From positions 62,001 through 126,000 of the forward strand of contig NZ_JAUXMX010000004.1 of NCBI RefSeq assembly GCF_030683065.1: 64,000 bases of DNA. The letters are read 5' to 3'. A model generated the notes under the pieces. The model ran no database searches. It worked only from the letters and a program-made list of their open reading frames with translations, and had not been told where the DNA came from. Position 1 is the first letter of the stretch, and each line of letters begins with the position of its first letter. Source of the stretch: Pseudomonas sp. (lineage in GTDB: Bacteria; Pseudomonadota; Gammaproteobacteria; Pseudomonadales; Pseudomonadaceae). Position numbers and translations under genes: made by a program. Below are positions 9,683 to 21,312 of the stretch, piece by piece.

Positions 9683-10231
9683 ATGCCCCGCTGCTTCTGG
9701 TGTACCGACGATCCGCTCTACCAGGCCTATCACGATCAGGAATGGGGTGTGCCGCAGTACGATCCCCAGGCCTTGTTCGAGTTACTGCTGCTGGAGGGCT
9801 TCCAGGCCGGTTTGTCCTGGATAACCGTGCTGAAGAAGCGCGAACGCTACCGCGAGGTGCTGTTCGGCTTCGATCCCCAGCGTCTGGCCGTGATGAGCGA
9901 TGAATACCTGGAAAGCCTGATGCAGGACGCCGGGATCATCCGCAACCGCCTGAAGCTCAAGGCCGCGCGGCAGAATGCCCAGGCCTGGCTCCGGCTGGAG
10001 GACCCGCGGGCGCTGCTCTGGTCGTTTGTCGGCGGCGCGCCAATGATCAATCACTTCAACCAGCGCAGCCAGGTGCCGGCCATCACCCCTGAGGCTGAAG
10101 TCATGAGCCGCGCGCTGAAGAAGGCCGGCTTCACCTTCGTCGGCCCGACCATCTGTTATGCCTATATGCAAGCCACGGGGATGGTCATGGATCACACCAC
10201 CGACTGTGACCGCTATGCCGTGCTGGTGTAG
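9683..10231 (+). CDS. tag: DNA-3-methyladenine glycosylase I
   Basis: This 182-residue protein removes 3-methyladenine from alkylated DNA. The zinc-site residues of the Tag family are visible: Cys4 in MPRCFWC, the His in YHDQEWG, and the His and Cys of MDHTTDC near the C-terminus. ATG 9683 was chosen over the frame opening at 9614 because MPRCFWC is the conserved start. It is divergent from glyQ, as in P. aeruginosa PA0009/PA0010. Confidence 0.95.
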   Translation: MPRCFWCTDDPLYQAYHDQEWGVPQYDPQALFELLLLEGFQAGLSWITVLKKRERYREVLFGFDPQRLAVMSDEYLESLMQDAGIIRNRLKLKAARQNAQAWLRLEDPRALLWSFVGGAPMINHFNQRSQVPAITPEAEVMSRALKKAGFTFVGPTICYAYMQATGMVMDHTTDCDRYAVLV

Positions 10232-10379
10232 GGGGAACGTTATGGGTGTTGCCTGCCGGGTAATCTGGTCGCGGGTTTACCGCGAGTGGAAATGCTTACC
10301 GTTGTCGGATTTCGCTGCGCGCAGCAGCAACCCGTGTCTCTGGTTACAATAAGTGCCTTTTTGACCTGTGGAGTGGCCT

Positions 10380-11267
10380 GTGGAAAAGCTCAAAGGTGCC
10401 TTGGTTGTGGGGTTTTTGCGCCTGTTCGCCCTACTACCCTGGCGTGCGGTGCAGGCCGTGGGCGCAGCGATTGGTTGGTTGATGTGGAAGCTGCCGAACA
10501 GCTCGCGCGAGGTGGTGCGGATCAACCTGGCCAAGTGCTTCCCCGAACTGGACGAGGCTGCGCGTGAGCGCCTGGTCGGTCAGAGCCTCAAGGACATCGG
10601 CAAGACCTTCACCGAAAGCGCCTGCGCCTGGATCTGGCCGGCACAGAAATCGATTGGCCTGATCCGTGAAGTCGAGGGCCTGGAAGTCCTCGAGGAGGCT
10701 CTGGCCAGCGGCAAGGGCGTGGTCGGTATCACCAGCCACCTGGGCAATTGGGAAGTGCTCAACCACTTCTATTGCGCCCAGTGCAAGCCGATCATTTTCT
10801 ACCGGCCGCCCAAGCTCAAGGCGGTCGACGAGCTATTGCGCCAGCAGCGGGTGCAGTTGGGCAACCGGGTGGCGCCCTCGACCCGTGAAGGCATCATCAG
10901 CATCATCAAGGAAGTGCGCAAAGGCGGTGCCGTGGGAATTCCCGCCGACCCTGAGCCGAGCCTGTCAGCGGGTGTGTTCGTGCCCTTTCTGGCGACCCAG
11001 GCGCTGACCAGCAAATTTGTCGCCGGTATGCTGACTGGCGGCAAGGCCCGCGGTGTGTTTCTGCATGCCTTGCGACTGGCCGATGGCTCTGGCTTCAAGG
11101 TGATCCTTGAGGCTGCGCCGGCAGATATGTACAGCGAAGATGTCGACGTCGCGGTGGCCGCCATGAGCAGGGTCATCGAGAAGTATGTGCGGGCCTATCC
11201 GAGCCAGTACATGTGGAGCATGAAGCGCTTCAAGAAGCGCCCGCCAGGCGAGCAGAAGTGGTACTGA
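10380..11267 (+). CDS. LpxL/HtrB-family lipid A acyltransferase
   Basis: This protein of about 295 residues belongs to the lysophospholipid/lipid A acyltransferase family, with an N-terminal membrane anchor and the catalytic SHLGNWE (HX4E) motif near residue 120. It transfers a secondary acyl chain to lipid A at the inner membrane. Of two in-frame GTG starts, 10380 has a well-placed GGAG six bases upstream; 10368 is the alternative. It follows tag as PA0011 does in P. aeruginosa. Which lipid A position it acylates cannot be told. Confidence 0.88.
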   Translation: MEKLKGALVVGFLRLFALLPWRAVQAVGAAIGWLMWKLPNSSREVVRINLAKCFPELDEAARERLVGQSLKDIGKTFTESACAWIWPAQKSIGLIREVEGLEVLEEALASGKGVVGITSHLGNWEVLNHFYCAQCKPIIFYRPPKLKAVDELLRQQRVQLGNRVAPSTREGIISIIKEVRKGGAVGIPADPEPSLSAGVFVPFLATQALTSKFVAGMLTGGKARGVFLHALRLADGSGFKVILEAAPADMYSEDVDVAVAAMSRVIEKYVRAYPSQYMWSMKRFKKRPPGEQKWY

Positions 11268-11366
11268 ATTGAAGCGCTCAATTGGCCTTTGCCCAGCATA
11301 ACTATTCGGCTTTTCCGGGATTCTGCGTTATTAATCGCACTTCACCTGCTAAGGACAGTCACGCAT

Positions 11367-11633
11367 ATGCCCAGCAACCGCCAGCATCCACGTACCTCCA
11401 TGAAGTGCCGGATCAAGATATGTCACCCGAGTTTCGGTGAGGTGGTGGCGCAGACCCGCGACCTTTCCGATGGCGGCGTCTATGTCAAACACCCGCAGCT
11501 GTCAGCTCTGCCATTGGGCACGCTAGTCACTGGGCAGGTGCAGGATTTGCCGATCGAGGCGCCGGTGCTGCAGATGGAGGTGATGCGCGCGGATCCTGAG
11601 GGCGTTGGCTTGCGCTTTGTTGCGCGCGAGTAA
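11367..11633 (+). CDS. PilZ-domain protein (c-di-GMP receptor)
   Basis: This 88-residue single-domain PilZ protein keeps both c-di-GMP contact motifs: RxxxR (NRQHPR, residues 4-8) and DxSxxG (DLSDGG). ATG 11367 has a good Shine-Dalgarno (AAGGA) and places the RxxxR motif at the extreme N-terminus; a longer frame from 11289 adds 26 unrelated residues. It corresponds in position to PA0012. As a stand-alone receptor it would act by binding a partner, which is not identified here. Confidence 0.88.
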   Translation: MPSNRQHPRTSMKCRIKICHPSFGEVVAQTRDLSDGGVYVKHPQLSALPLGTLVTGQVQDLPIEAPVLQMEVMRADPEGVGLRFVARE

Positions 11634-11745
11634 AAGGCCCCTCGCCCACTGCGATCCCCCGGTCGTCTGCTGCGTGCAATAAAACTTATCTCCGCGGTCA
11701 AGAAAACGCTAGAATGCCGCGCGGCGAATACTCCAGCGCCGCCGC

Positions 11746-11780
11746 AATGGGTTCCCTAACCCCATCTCATTCAAAAAGGA
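11746..11780 (+). promoter_or_regulatory. preQ1-I riboswitch controlling yhhQ
   Basis: A 5-bp stem AUGGG (11748-11752) / CCCAU (11761-11765) closes a pyrimidine-rich loop, UUCCCUAA. It is followed by an A-rich tail, CUCAUUCAAAAAGGA. This is the preQ1-I layout and closely resembles the Thermoanaerobacter tengcongensis aptamer. Loop bases UCC (11754-11756) can pair with GGA (11778-11780). Those are the yhhQ Shine-Dalgarno bases, six nucleotides before ATG 11787. Ligand binding should therefore hide the ribosome site and repress translation. Confidence 0.78.
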
Positions 11781-11786
11781 TATGCC

Positions 11787-12446
11787 ATGCCAACAGTCCC
11801 CGCGACGATCTGGCGCCCGGTTTTAGCCGGCCTGATCGCCTTTCATATGCTCATCATCATTGCCAGCAACTACCTGGTGCAGCTGCCCATGACCCTGTTC
11901 GGCTGGCAGACCACCTGGGGTGCGTTCAGCTTTCCGTTCATCTTCCTGGCAACCGACCTGACCGTACGCCTACTCGGCAAAGGCCCGGCGCGGCAAGTGA
12001 TCGCGCGGGTCATGCTGCCGGCGCTGGTCGCCTCTTATGGGGTGTCCGTGTTGTTCCAGAGCGGCAGTTTTGCCGGCGTAAGCGCGCTGCAGGAGTTCAA
12101 TGTATTCGTCGCGCGCATCGCCCTGGCCAGTTTTATCGCCTATGCCCTCGGGCAACTGCTGGACATCCAGGTATTCGACCGCCTGCGCAACCTGCGCCAA
12201 TGGTGGGTGGCCCCGGCTGCGTCGACGGTGCTGGGCAACCTGCTGGATACCTTCGCCTTCTTCTCCATCGCCTTCTGGCACAGCAGCGACCCATTCATGG
12301 CCGAGCACTGGGTCGAGATCGCCAGCGTGGATTACGTGATCAAGCTGGCGGTCAGCCTGATACTTTTCGTGCCGCTTTACGGCATGCTGCTCAACGCCAT
12401 CGCCCGGGCTGTGCCCAAACGCGGGGCGCTGTCTGCCCGAGGCTGA
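11787..12446 (+). CDS. yhhQ: Queuosine precursor (7-cyano-7-deazaguanine) transporter, YhhQ family
   Basis: This 219-residue inner-membrane protein of the DUF165/VUT1 family has six or more hydrophobic segments. The charged pair in the first half (FLATDLTVRLLG) and the later VLGNLLDTFAFF segment are characteristic. E. coli YhhQ imports preQ0/preQ1 for tRNA queuosine synthesis. The preQ1-type riboswitch overlapping its ribosome site supports the substrate independently. It occupies the position of PA0013-PA0015 between the pilZ gene and trkA. Confidence 0.9.
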   Translation: MPTVPATIWRPVLAGLIAFHMLIIIASNYLVQLPMTLFGWQTTWGAFSFPFIFLATDLTVRLLGKGPARQVIARVMLPALVASYGVSVLFQSGSFAGVSALQEFNVFVARIALASFIAYALGQLLDIQVFDRLRNLRQWWVAPAASTVLGNLLDTFAFFSIAFWHSSDPFMAEHWVEIASVDYVIKLAVSLILFVPLYGMLLNAIARAVPKRGALSARG

Positions 12447-12487
12447 CGGCGGCGCAAGAGTGCGCAGGGTCAATGAGTGTCACCGCG

Positions 12488-12514
12488 GCGGGGGGAACTC
12501 GGCGTTCCCCCCGC
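12488..12514. terminator. Hairpin between convergent yhhQ and trkA
   Basis: An 11-bp GC-rich stem (GCGGGGGGAAC/GTTCCCCCCGC) with a five-base loop lies between the convergent ends. Neither strand has a long U tract after it, so termination may be partial. It could serve both genes. Confidence 0.6.
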
Positions 12515-12518
12515 GCCT

Positions 12519-12551
12519 AGGCTCAGAAAAACCTCGGGGCTCAGAAAAACG
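12519..12551. repeat. Short direct duplication at the trkA 3' end
   Basis: GGCTCAGAAAAAC occurs twice, at 12519-12531 and 12539-12551. The second copy contains the trkA stop codon and its last codons, so the first is a duplicated tail of the gene. Confidence 0.7.
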
Positions 12552-13914
12552 TCAGGCCGACCTGGAACAGGCGTTCGACATCGCGGATGTGTTTTTTGTC
12601 GACCAGGAACAGGATCACGTGGTCGCCGGATTCGATCACCGTGGCATCGTGGGCAATCAGCACTTCCTCGGCCCGGATGATCGCGCCGATGGTAGTGCCC
12701 GGCGGCAGCGGGATGTGCCTGATGGCACGGCCGACCACTTTGCTTGACTTGGCGTCGCCGTGGGCAATGGCCTCGATAGCTTCGGCGGCGCCGCGGCGCA
12801 ACGAGTGCACGCTGACGATGTCGCCACGCCGCACGTGGGTCAGCAGGGTGCCGATGGTGGCCAGCTGCGGGCTGATGGCGATGTCGATCTCGCCACCTTG
12901 AACCAGGTCGACATAGGCCGGGTTGTTGATCAGGGTCATCACCTTGCGCGCGCCGAGGCGCTTGGCCAGCAAGGACGACATGATATTGGCCTCGTCGTCA
13001 TTGGTCAGGGCGAGGAAGATGTCGGCGTCGCTGATGTTCTCCTCGACCAGCAGGTCCCTGTCCGAGGCGCTGCCTTGCAGGACCACGGTGCTGTCGAGGT
13101 TTTCCGAGAGGTAGCGGCAACGCGCCGGGTTCATCTCGATGATCTTCACCTGGTAGCGGCTCTCGATGGCCTCGGCCAGGCGTTCGCCGATATGCCCGCC
13201 GCCGGCGATCACTACCTTTTTGTAGCTGACTTCGAGGCGGCGCATCTCGCTCATCACCGCGCGGATGTGGCCCTTGGCGGCGATGAAAAACACCTCGTCG
13301 TCGGCCTCGATCACGGTATCGCCCTGGGGAATGATCGGTCGGTTACGGCGGAATATCGCCGCAACACGGGTATCGACATTGGGCATGTGCTCGCGCAACT
13401 GACGCAGTTGCTGGCCGACCAGCGGGCCGCCGTAGTAAGCCTTGACCGCCACCAGCTGGGCCTTGCCATCGGCGAAGTCGATCACCTGCAGCGCGCCGGG
13501 GTATTCGATGAGGCGCTTGATGTAGTTGGTCACCACCTGCTCGGGGCTGATCAGCACGTCGACCGGGATCGACTCGTTGTTAAACAAACCACTGCGCGTC
13601 AGGTAAGCAGCCTCACGCACGCGGGCGATCTTGGTCGGGGTATGGAACAGGCTGTAAGCCACCTGACAGGCGATCATGTTGACTTCGTCGCTGTTGGTCA
13701 CCGCCACCAGCATGTCGGCATCGTCGGCACCGGCCTGGCGCAATACTGTGGGGAATGAGCCGCGGCCTTGTACGGTGCGGATATCCAGGCGGTCACCGAG
13801 GTCGCGCAGGCGGTCGGCGTCGGTGTCGACCACGGTGATGTCGTTGGCCTCGCTGGCCAGGTGTTCTGCCAGCGTGCCACCGACCTGACCGGCACCGAGA
13901 ATGATGATTTTCAC
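12541..13914 (-). CDS. trkA: Trk potassium uptake regulatory NAD-binding protein
   Basis: This 457-residue protein has two RCK halves. Each opens with a Rossmann glycine motif: [13 protein letters not shown] at residue 7 and [14 protein letters not shown] near 235, each followed by a TrkA-C domain. TrkA is the peripheral gating subunit for TrkH/TrkG potassium channels and binds NAD(H). It is the last gene of the leftward group def-fmt-rsmB-trkA, as in PA0016-PA0019. Confidence 0.97.
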   Translation of the reverse strand: MKIIILGAGQVGGTLAEHLASEANDITVVDTDADRLRDLGDRLDIRTVQGRGSFPTVLRQAGADDADMLVAVTNSDEVNMIACQVAYSLFHTPTKIARVREAAYLTRSGLFNNESIPVDVLISPEQVVTNYIKRLIEYPGALQVIDFADGKAQLVAVKAYYGGPLVGQQLRQLREHMPNVDTRVAAIFRRNRPIIPQGDTVIEADDEVFFIAAKGHIRAVMSEMRRLEVSYKKVVIAGGGHIGERLAEAIESRYQVKIIEMNPARCRYLSENLDSTVVLQGSASDRDLLVEENISDADIFLALTNDDEANIMSSLLAKRLGARKVMTLINNPAYVDLVQGGEIDIAISPQLATIGTLLTHVRRGDIVSVHSLRRGAAEAIEAIAHGDAKSSKVVGRAIRHIPLPPGTTIGAIIRAEEVLIAHDATVIESGDHVILFLVDKKHIRDVERLFQVGLTFF

Positions 13915-13936
13915 GTAATTGCTCCTGCAAACCTGA

Positions 13937-15247
13937 TCAGTGGGGAGACGCGGATATCTTGCTCAGCTTGGCATAGTAAAAACCATCATGGCCGTCGATT
14001 TGCGGCAGGAGCTGGCGACCATGAGCGGGCTGCAGGCCGAAGTCAGCGCTGATCTGCAGCTCGCTGGCGCTTGGCGTGCGGGCGAGAAAGGCGGCGATGG
14101 TGTCGCTGTTTTCCATGGGCAGCACCGAGCAGGTGGCGTACAGCAGGATGCCGCCGACTTCCAGGGTCGGCCACAGGGCATCCAGCAACTCGCCTTGCAA
14201 CTGGGCCAGTGCGGGAATATCCGAGGGCTGACGGGTCAGCTTGATGTCTGGGTGGCGGCGAATTACCCCGGTGGCCGAGCACGGCGCATCGAGCAGAATC
14301 CGCTGGAACGGTTGGCCGTCCCACCAGGTCGCCGTATCACGACCGTCGGCGGCGATCAGCTCGGCGTCGAGGTTGAGGCGCTTGAGGTTTTCGCGCACCC
14401 GCACCAGGCGCTTCTCTTCCAAGTCTACCGCCACCACGCCAGCCAGTGCGGGTTCGGCTTCGAGCAGGTGGCAGGTCTTGCCGCCCGGTGCGCAACAGGC
14501 ATCCAGCACCCGTTGCCCGGGTGCCAGTTCGAGCAGCTCGGCGGCCAGTTGCGCGGCTTCATCCTGCACGCTGACCCGGCCTGCGGCGAACCCCGGCAGG
14601 GTGGTGACATCGCACGCCTGGAGCAAACGAATACCGTCATGGCTGAACACGCAGGGTTCGCTGGCGAATCCACTCTGCCGCAGCTCTGCCAGGTAGTCAT
14701 CACGGCTGCCGAGGCGCCGATTGACCCGCAGGATCAGCGGTGGATGGGCATTGTTGGCCGCGCAGATGGCTTGCCAGTGATCGGGCCACTGGGCTTTCAG
14801 AGCTTTCTGCAGCCAGCGCGGATGGGCGGTGTGCAGCACCGGGTCGCGGTCCAGTTCGACCAGCAGGGCCTCATGCTCACGCTGGGCGTTGCGCAGCACG
14901 GCATTCAGTAGGCCCTTGAGCGACGGCTTCTTCAGCTTGTCGACACAGGCCACCGTCTCACCGATGGCGGCGTGGGCCGGGATACGGGTATAGAACAGCT
15001 GATACAGACCGATCAGCAGCAACGCCTCGACGTCACGATCAACTGCCTTGAAGGGCTTTTGCAGCAGTTTTTCGGCGATCAGGGCCAGGCGCGGCTGCCA
15101 GCGGGCAGTACCGAAGGCCAGATCCTGGGCCAGGCCGCGGTCGCGCGCCTCGACCTTGTCCAGCAGCGGCGGCAGGCTGCTGCCCAGTGAGGCCTTGCCA
15201 TTGAGCACCACAGCCAGGGCGCGTGCGGCAGCGAGACGCGGGTTCAT
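13937..15247 (-). CDS. rsmB: 16S rRNA (cytosine-967-C5) methyltransferase
   Basis: This 436-residue protein has an N-terminal NusB-like domain, SAM motif I as [11 protein letters not shown], and the two cysteines of RNA m5C methyltransferases ([10 protein letters not shown] and [10 protein letters not shown]). It methylates C967 in the small-subunit rRNA. ATG 15247 ([11 protein letters not shown]) matches the family; a frame to 15316 adds 23 unrelated residues. It lies 13 bases after fmt. Confidence 0.96.
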   Translation of the reverse strand: MNPRLAAARALAVVLNGKASLGSSLPPLLDKVEARDRGLAQDLAFGTARWQPRLALIAEKLLQKPFKAVDRDVEALLLIGLYQLFYTRIPAHAAIGETVACVDKLKKPSLKGLLNAVLRNAQREHEALLVELDRDPVLHTAHPRWLQKALKAQWPDHWQAICAANNAHPPLILRVNRRLGSRDDYLAELRQSGFASEPCVFSHDGIRLLQACDVTTLPGFAAGRVSVQDEAAQLAAELLELAPGQRVLDACCAPGGKTCHLLEAEPALAGVVAVDLEEKRLVRVRENLKRLNLDAELIAADGRDTATWWDGQPFQRILLDAPCSATGVIRRHPDIKLTRQPSDIPALAQLQGELLDALWPTLEVGGILLYATCSVLPMENSDTIAAFLARTPSASELQISADFGLQPAHGRQLLPQIDGHDGFYYAKLSKISASPH

Positions 15248-15260
15248 GCGTATGTCCTCA

Positions 15261-16202
15261 TCATTGCAGCACCAGGCCCGCGGCAAACTGCTCGCGGCGA
15301 CTGTTGTACAGGTCACTGAAGTTCAGCGCTTTGCCGCCGGGCAGTTGCAGGCGGGTTAGGCGCAGCGCACCTTGGCCGCAGGCCACCGTCAGACCCAGTT
15401 TGTCGGCCGCAAGGATGGTGCCCGGGGCACCAGCACCCTCGCCCGGCTCGGCTGCATGCACCTTCAAGGTTTCACCGTTCAGCGTGCTGTGGCAGATCGG
15501 CCAGGGGTTGAACGCGCGTACCAGCCGCTCGAGTTCCACGGCCGGGCGTGTCCAGTCGAGACGCGCCTCGTCCTTGTTCAGTTTGTGTGCGTACGTCGCC
15601 AGGCTGTCGTCCTGCACCTCACCTTGCAGCGTACCGGCGGACAGGCCCGCGATGGCCTGCAGCACTGCCTGCGGGCCGAGGCTGGCCAGACGGTCGTGCA
15701 GGCTACCGCCGGTGTCGTCGGCGGTGATCGGCGTGAACACTTTGAGCAGCATCGGCCCGGTGTCCAGGCCTGCTTCCATCTGCATCACGGTGACCCCGGA
15801 CTGACTATCACCGGCCTCGATGGCGCGCTGGATCGGTGCGGCACCGCGCCAGCGCGGCAGCAAGGAGGCATGACTGTTGATGCAACCCAGGCGCGGAATA
15901 TCCAGCACCACCTGCGGCAGGATCAGGCCGTAGGCCACCACCACCAGCAAATCGGGGTTGAGCGCGGCCAACTCCGCCTGGGCCGCCGGATCGCGCAGGG
16001 TTTGCGGTTGATAGACCGGAATCTGCTGCTGCACAGCGAGCTGCTTGACCGGGCTGGCGGCGAGTTTCTGCCCGCGGCCGGCCGGGCGATCCGGCTGGCT
16101 ATACACCGCAATGATCTGGTGAGGGCTATCGAGCAGGGCCTTCAGGTGTTCGGCGGCGAACTCCGGGGTGCCGGCAAAGACGATACGCAGTGCTTCAGTC
16201 AT
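15261..16202 (-). CDS. fmt: Methionyl-tRNA formyltransferase
   Basis: This 313-residue enzyme formylates initiator Met-tRNA with 10-formyl-tetrahydrofolate. [12 protein letters not shown] is at the start, the catalytic block reads [17 protein letters not shown], and GLDTGPM carries the catalytic aspartate. It lies downstream of def, which removes the formyl group later. Confidence 0.97.
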   Translation of the reverse strand: MTEALRIVFAGTPEFAAEHLKALLDSPHQIIAVYSQPDRPAGRGQKLAASPVKQLAVQQQIPVYQPQTLRDPAAQAELAALNPDLLVVVAYGLILPQVVLDIPRLGCINSHASLLPRWRGAAPIQRAIEAGDSQSGVTVMQMEAGLDTGPMLLKVFTPITADDTGGSLHDRLASLGPQAVLQAIAGLSAGTLQGEVQDDSLATYAHKLNKDEARLDWTRPAVELERLVRAFNPWPICHSTLNGETLKVHAAEPGEGAGAPGTILAADKLGLTVACGQGALRLTRLQLPGGKALNFSDLYNSRREQFAAGLVLQ

Positions 16203-16351
16203 GGGGGCTCGCTAAAGGAAAAGGCTATGTGCCAGTCAGGCGGTTAAGGCGTTTTGTGCTGACCGGTCGCTCTGCATGGGCCGCGGACGGCACCCTGCGA
16301 TATTGCGCGATCTCGCACTCAAGCCGCCTCTGGGGTGCCGGCACCAAAGAA

Positions 16352-16375
16352 AAAGGCTTGCCGCGGCAAGCCTTT
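16352..16375 (-). terminator. Intrinsic terminator after def
   Basis: A perfect 24-base palindrome centred on CCGCGG is followed on the minus strand by TTTTTC. It lies 12 bases beyond the def stop codon, so it should end or attenuate def transcription before fmt. Confidence 0.8.
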
Positions 16376-16386
16376 GCAGGTGTGGC

Positions 16387-16893
16387 TCAAGCCTGCTGGC
16401 GATGTTGCTTTTCCAGCTTCTTCTTGATCCGGTCGCGCTTGAGGTTGGACAGGTAATCGACGAACAGCTTGCCGTTGAGGTGGTCGCATTCGTGCTGGAT
16501 ACACACCGCCAGCAGGCCTTCGGCGATCAGCTCAAAGGCCTGGCCATCGCGATCCAGGGCCTTGATCCTGACCTTTTGTGGGCGGTCGACGTTCTCGTAG
16601 AAGCCAGGCACCGACAGGCAGCCTTCCTGGTACTGGTCCATCTCGTCGGTCAGCGTCTCGAACTCGGGGTTGATGAACACCCGTGGCTCGCTCCTGTCTT
16701 CGGACAGATCCATCACCACCAGACGCTTGTGTACGTTGACCTGGGTCGCAGCCAGGCCGATGCCAGGCGCTTCGTACATGGTTTCAAACATGTCATCGAT
16801 CAGCTGACGCAAAGCGTCGTCGACCGTGTCCACCGGCTTGGCAATGGTGCGCAAGCGTGGATCGGGAAATTCAAGGATGTTTAATATAGCCAT
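16387..16893 (-). CDS. def: Peptide deformylase
   Basis: This 168-residue metalloprotease removes N-formyl groups from nascent proteins. All three motifs are present: GIGLAATQV (residues 44-52), EGCLSVPG with metal ligand Cys92, and HECDH with ligands His134 and His138 and catalytic Glu135. It is divergent from the LysM gene across about 150 bases. Confidence 0.98.
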   Translation of the reverse strand: MAILNILEFPDPRLRTIAKPVDTVDDALRQLIDDMFETMYEAPGIGLAATQVNVHKRLVVMDLSEDRSEPRVFINPEFETLTDEMDQYQEGCLSVPGFYENVDRPQKVRIKALDRDGQAFELIAEGLLAVCIQHECDHLNGKLFVDYLSNLKRDRIKKKLEKQHRQQA

Positions 16894-17045
16894 ATGCGTT
16901 TGTGATGCACTTGTGGAATAAAGTCAAAATCCGCTGCTAAGATGATGCGCAGCATTGAAAAACGGCTTCACGCCGCAGTACTACTGGGTTTAGTCGCGGC
17001 GCTAGGGCGCTCCACGTGAAGGCACATAATAAAGGGATTCACCGC

Positions 17046-18071
17046 ATGAGGAAATCACTACTCGCCCTGCTATTGCTTGCCGCTAGCGGCTTGGCCCAGG
17101 CCGAAGTGCAACTCAAGGACGGTCACCCAGACCGTTATACCGTGGTCAAGGGCGATACCCTCTGGGATATTTCCGGGCGGTTTCTTAGTCAGCCGTGGAA
17201 ATGGCCAGAAATCTGGCACGCCAATCCGCAAGTGGCAAACCCCCATCTGATCTACCCTGGCGACCAACTCAGCCTAGTCTACATTGATGGCCAACCCCGC
17301 TTGATGCTCAGCCGAGGCGAGTCGCGCGGCACCATCAAGCTGTCGCCACAAATCCGCAGCACGCCGATGGCCGAAGCCATTCCGACGATTCCACTGGGGG
17401 CGATCAACAGCTTTTTGCTGAGCAACCGTATCGTCGATACCCCTGAACAATTCCAGCTGGCACCCTACATTGTCGCCGGCGAAGCCGAGCGGGTGGTCAG
17501 CGGCGCCGGTGATCGTGTCTATGCCCGTGGGGTGTTCGACGAAGCCGCGCCGGTATATGGCATCTTCCGTCAGGGCAAAACCTACGTCGATCCGGACACC
17601 CAGGAGTTCCTCGGGATCAACGCCGATGACATCGGTGGCGGTGAGATCGTTGCCGAAGAAGGCGATATCGGCACCATGACCCTGACCCGCTCGACCCAGG
17701 AAGTGCGGCTTGGCGACCGTCTGTTCGCGACCGAAGAGCGGGCGATCACCTCGACCTTTATGCCCAGCGAGCCGAGCAGCGAAATCAACGGCTTGATTCT
17801 CGACGTTCCACGTGGCGTGACCCAGATCGGCCAGTTCGACGTGGTCACCCTGAACAAGGGCGTGCGTGATGGCCTGGCCGAGGGCAACGTGCTGGCGGTG
17901 TACAAGACCGGTGAAACCGTGCGCGACCGGGTCACGGGTGAAGCGGTGAAGATCCCCGATGAGCGGGCTGGTTTGTTGATGGTGTTCCGCGCCTACGACA
18001 AGCTCAGCTACGGCCTGATCCTTGGTGCCAACCGCCAGCTCGCGGTGATGGACAAAGTGCGTAACCCGTAA
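17046..18071 (+). CDS. tsaP: LysM-domain periplasmic protein, TsaP-like
   Basis: This 341-residue protein has a signal peptide (LLALLLLAASGLAQA) and a LysM domain at about residues 38-85 (YTVVKGDTLWDIS, ending in NPHLIYPGDQLSL). A C-terminal domain resembling the FlgT-C-like part of TsaP follows. TsaP binds peptidoglycan and aligns the type IV pilus secretin. ATG 17046 opens the signal peptide directly; the frame from 17016 adds ten residues. It matches PA0020 in position, between def and dprA. Confidence 0.88.
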   Translation: MRKSLLALLLLAASGLAQAEVQLKDGHPDRYTVVKGDTLWDISGRFLSQPWKWPEIWHANPQVANPHLIYPGDQLSLVYIDGQPRLMLSRGESRGTIKLSPQIRSTPMAEAIPTIPLGAINSFLLSNRIVDTPEQFQLAPYIVAGEAERVVSGAGDRVYARGVFDEAAPVYGIFRQGKTYVDPDTQEFLGINADDIGGGEIVAEEGDIGTMTLTRSTQEVRLGDRLFATEERAITSTFMPSEPSSEINGLILDVPRGVTQIGQFDVVTLNKGVRDGLAEGNVLAVYKTGETVRDRVTGEAVKIPDERAGLLMVFRAYDKLSYGLILGANRQLAVMDKVRNP

Positions 18072-18078
18072 CGCCCCG

Positions 18079-18108
18079 ACCCCAGCCGCGCGCTTGCGCG
18101 GTTGGGGT
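18079..18108 (+). terminator. Terminator after the LysM gene
   Basis: A 13-bp stem (18079-18091 with 18096-18108, one G-U pair) and a GCTT loop begin 8 bases after the stop codon and run into a short T tract. Confidence 0.75.
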
Positions 18109-18181
18109 TTCCGCTGCACCGCTACCTGCCGCCCTGAACCTTGTAGAGGTTTGCGGGCGCGACCGATCAAGGACGATCGTC

Positions 18182-19282
18182 ATGGCACAATCCCCCAGCT
18201 ACTGCATATCCCCTGCCGAACTCGAAGCCCGCCTGCGCTTGCACAGCTTGCCGGAGCTTGGGCCGCGGCGTTTTCGCAAATTGCTCAGCGCCTTTGACAG
18301 CGCTTCCGCTGCCCTCAGTGCGCCGGCCAGTGCCTGGCGCTCGCTGGGCTTGCCGGCCGTTTGCGCCGAGGCCCGGCGCAGCAGCGAGGTGCGTGAGTCT
18401 GCTGCGGCGGCCCTGGCCTGGCTGGAGGCTGAGCGCCATCATGTGTTGATGTGGGACGATCCTGCGTACCCGGGCTTGCTTGCCGAACTCAATGATGCCC
18501 CGCCCCTGCTCTATGTGGCCGGTGATCCGGCGTTGCTCGAACTGCCGCAACTGGCCATGGTCGGCAGTCGCCGTGCTTCCCGGCCTGGGCTGGACACCGC
18601 GCACAGCTTCGCGCGCAGCCTGGCTGCCGGCGGCTTTGTCATCACCAGCGGCCTGGCCCTGGGCATTGACGGCGCCGCCCACCAAGGTGCGCTCGATGTG
18701 GCGGGCAAAACCATTGCGGTACTCGGTACCGGCCTGCAGCGCCTGTATCCGGCGCGGCACCGGCAATTGGCGGCGGATATCGTCGAGCACGGCGGCGCGC
18801 TGGTGTCCGAGCTGACGCTGGACTGCCCTCCCCATGCGAGCAATTTCCCCAGGCGCAACCGCATCATCAGCGGCCTGTCCCTCGGCGTATTGGTGGTCGA
18901 GGCCAGCCCGTCCAGCGGCTCGCTGATCACCGCGCGGCTGGCAGCCGAACAAGGCCGCGAGGTGTATGCCATTCCCGGCTCGATCCACCACCCGGGTGCG
19001 CGCGGTTGTCATCAGTTGATCCGCGATGGCGCCGTGCTGGTGGAAAGTATCGAGCATATTCTCGAAGCGTTGCGCGGTTGGCAGCTGCAGCCGCCGCTGG
19101 CGAACGAGGCGAGCTTCAAGCATCCGCTGCTCGACTTGCTGCACGCGGCGCCGCACAGCAGTGAGGCCCTGGCGGCGGCCAGCGGTTGGCCGTTTTCGCA
19201 GGTATTGGCGGCCCTCACCGAACTGGAATTGGATGGCCATATCGCCTGCGAAGGTGGACGCTGGGTGGGCCGCGCTCGCTAG
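18182..19282 (+). CDS. dprA: DNA processing protein DprA
   Basis: This 366-residue protein has an N-terminal SAM/HhH-like region, the Rossmann-like ssDNA-binding domain with VGSRRAS and [13 protein letters not shown], and a C-terminal winged-helix (DML1-like) domain. DprA loads RecA on incoming ssDNA during transformation. It follows the LysM gene and precedes tsaC, as in PA0020-PA0022. Confidence 0.95.
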   Translation: MAQSPSYCISPAELEARLRLHSLPELGPRRFRKLLSAFDSASAALSAPASAWRSLGLPAVCAEARRSSEVRESAAAALAWLEAERHHVLMWDDPAYPGLLAELNDAPPLLYVAGDPALLELPQLAMVGSRRASRPGLDTAHSFARSLAAGGFVITSGLALGIDGAAHQGALDVAGKTIAVLGTGLQRLYPARHRQLAADIVEHGGALVSELTLDCPPHASNFPRRNRIISGLSLGVLVVEASPSSGSLITARLAAEQGREVYAIPGSIHHPGARGCHQLIRDGAVLVESIEHILEALRGWQLQPPLANEASFKHPLLDLLHAAPHSSEALAAASGWPFSQVLAALTELELDGHIACEGGRWVGRAR

Positions 19283-19322
19283 CTTGGATACACTGCGTGG
19301 CAGCCTTTATCCGGAGAGCAGA

Positions 19323-19880
19323 ATGGTCAGCAATTGGCAGGTACAGCAGGCGGCGCGTGTGGTGCGTCAGGGCGGCGTAATCGCATACCCGACCGAAGCG
19401 GTGTGGGGGCTCGGCTGCGACCCGTGGAACGAAAGCGCAGTGGCGCGGCTATTGGCCCTGAAAGAACGGCCGATGAGCAAGGGCCTGATTCTGGTGGCGG
19501 ACTGCATTGAGCAATTCGATTTTCTTCTCGACGATTTGCCGGATATTTGGCGTGACCGTCTGGCCGGTACCTGGCCAGGACCCAATACCTGGCTGGTGCC
19601 GCATCAGCAGCGCCTGCCCGAGTGGATCACCGGTGAGCACAGCAGCGTCGCCCTGCGCGTCAGCGACCACCCGCTGGTGCGTGAACTCTGCGCACTCACC
19701 GGCCCGCTGGTGTCGACTTCGGCCAACCCGGCTGGTCGCCCGGCTGCCCGCTCACGCCTGCGGGTCGAGCAGTACTTTCCGCAGCAACTGGACAAGGTGC
19801 TTGGCGGTGCCTTGGGTGGGCGCAAGAACCCCAGCCTGATTCGCGACTTGATCAGCGGCGATGTGATCAGGCCGTCTTGA
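19323..19880 (+). CDS. tsaC: L-threonylcarbamoyladenylate synthase
   Basis: This 185-residue YrdC/Sua5-family enzyme makes threonylcarbamoyl-AMP for t6A37 in t[17 protein letters not shown], the KxR-type KERP, and STSANPAG are the family motifs. ATG 19323 follows a GGAG Shine-Dalgarno. It is the last gene in line with the P. aeruginosa PA0005-PA0022 block; what follows differs from qor-hemF, so synteny stops here. Confidence 0.94.
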   Translation: MVSNWQVQQAARVVRQGGVIAYPTEAVWGLGCDPWNESAVARLLALKERPMSKGLILVADCIEQFDFLLDDLPDIWRDRLAGTWPGPNTWLVPHQQRLPEWITGEHSSVALRVSDHPLVRELCALTGPLVSTSANPAGRPAARSRLRVEQYFPQQLDKVLGGALGGRKNPSLIRDLISGDVIRPS

Positions 19881-19914
19881 TTGAACACCCAGCCCGGGCC
19901 GAGCCAGGGCTGCT

Positions 19915-21267
<1,353 letters not shown>

Positions 21268-21312
21268 ATCACCTCCTGATCAATCGACGGCAGTGTAACT
21301 GCCTTGATACGT

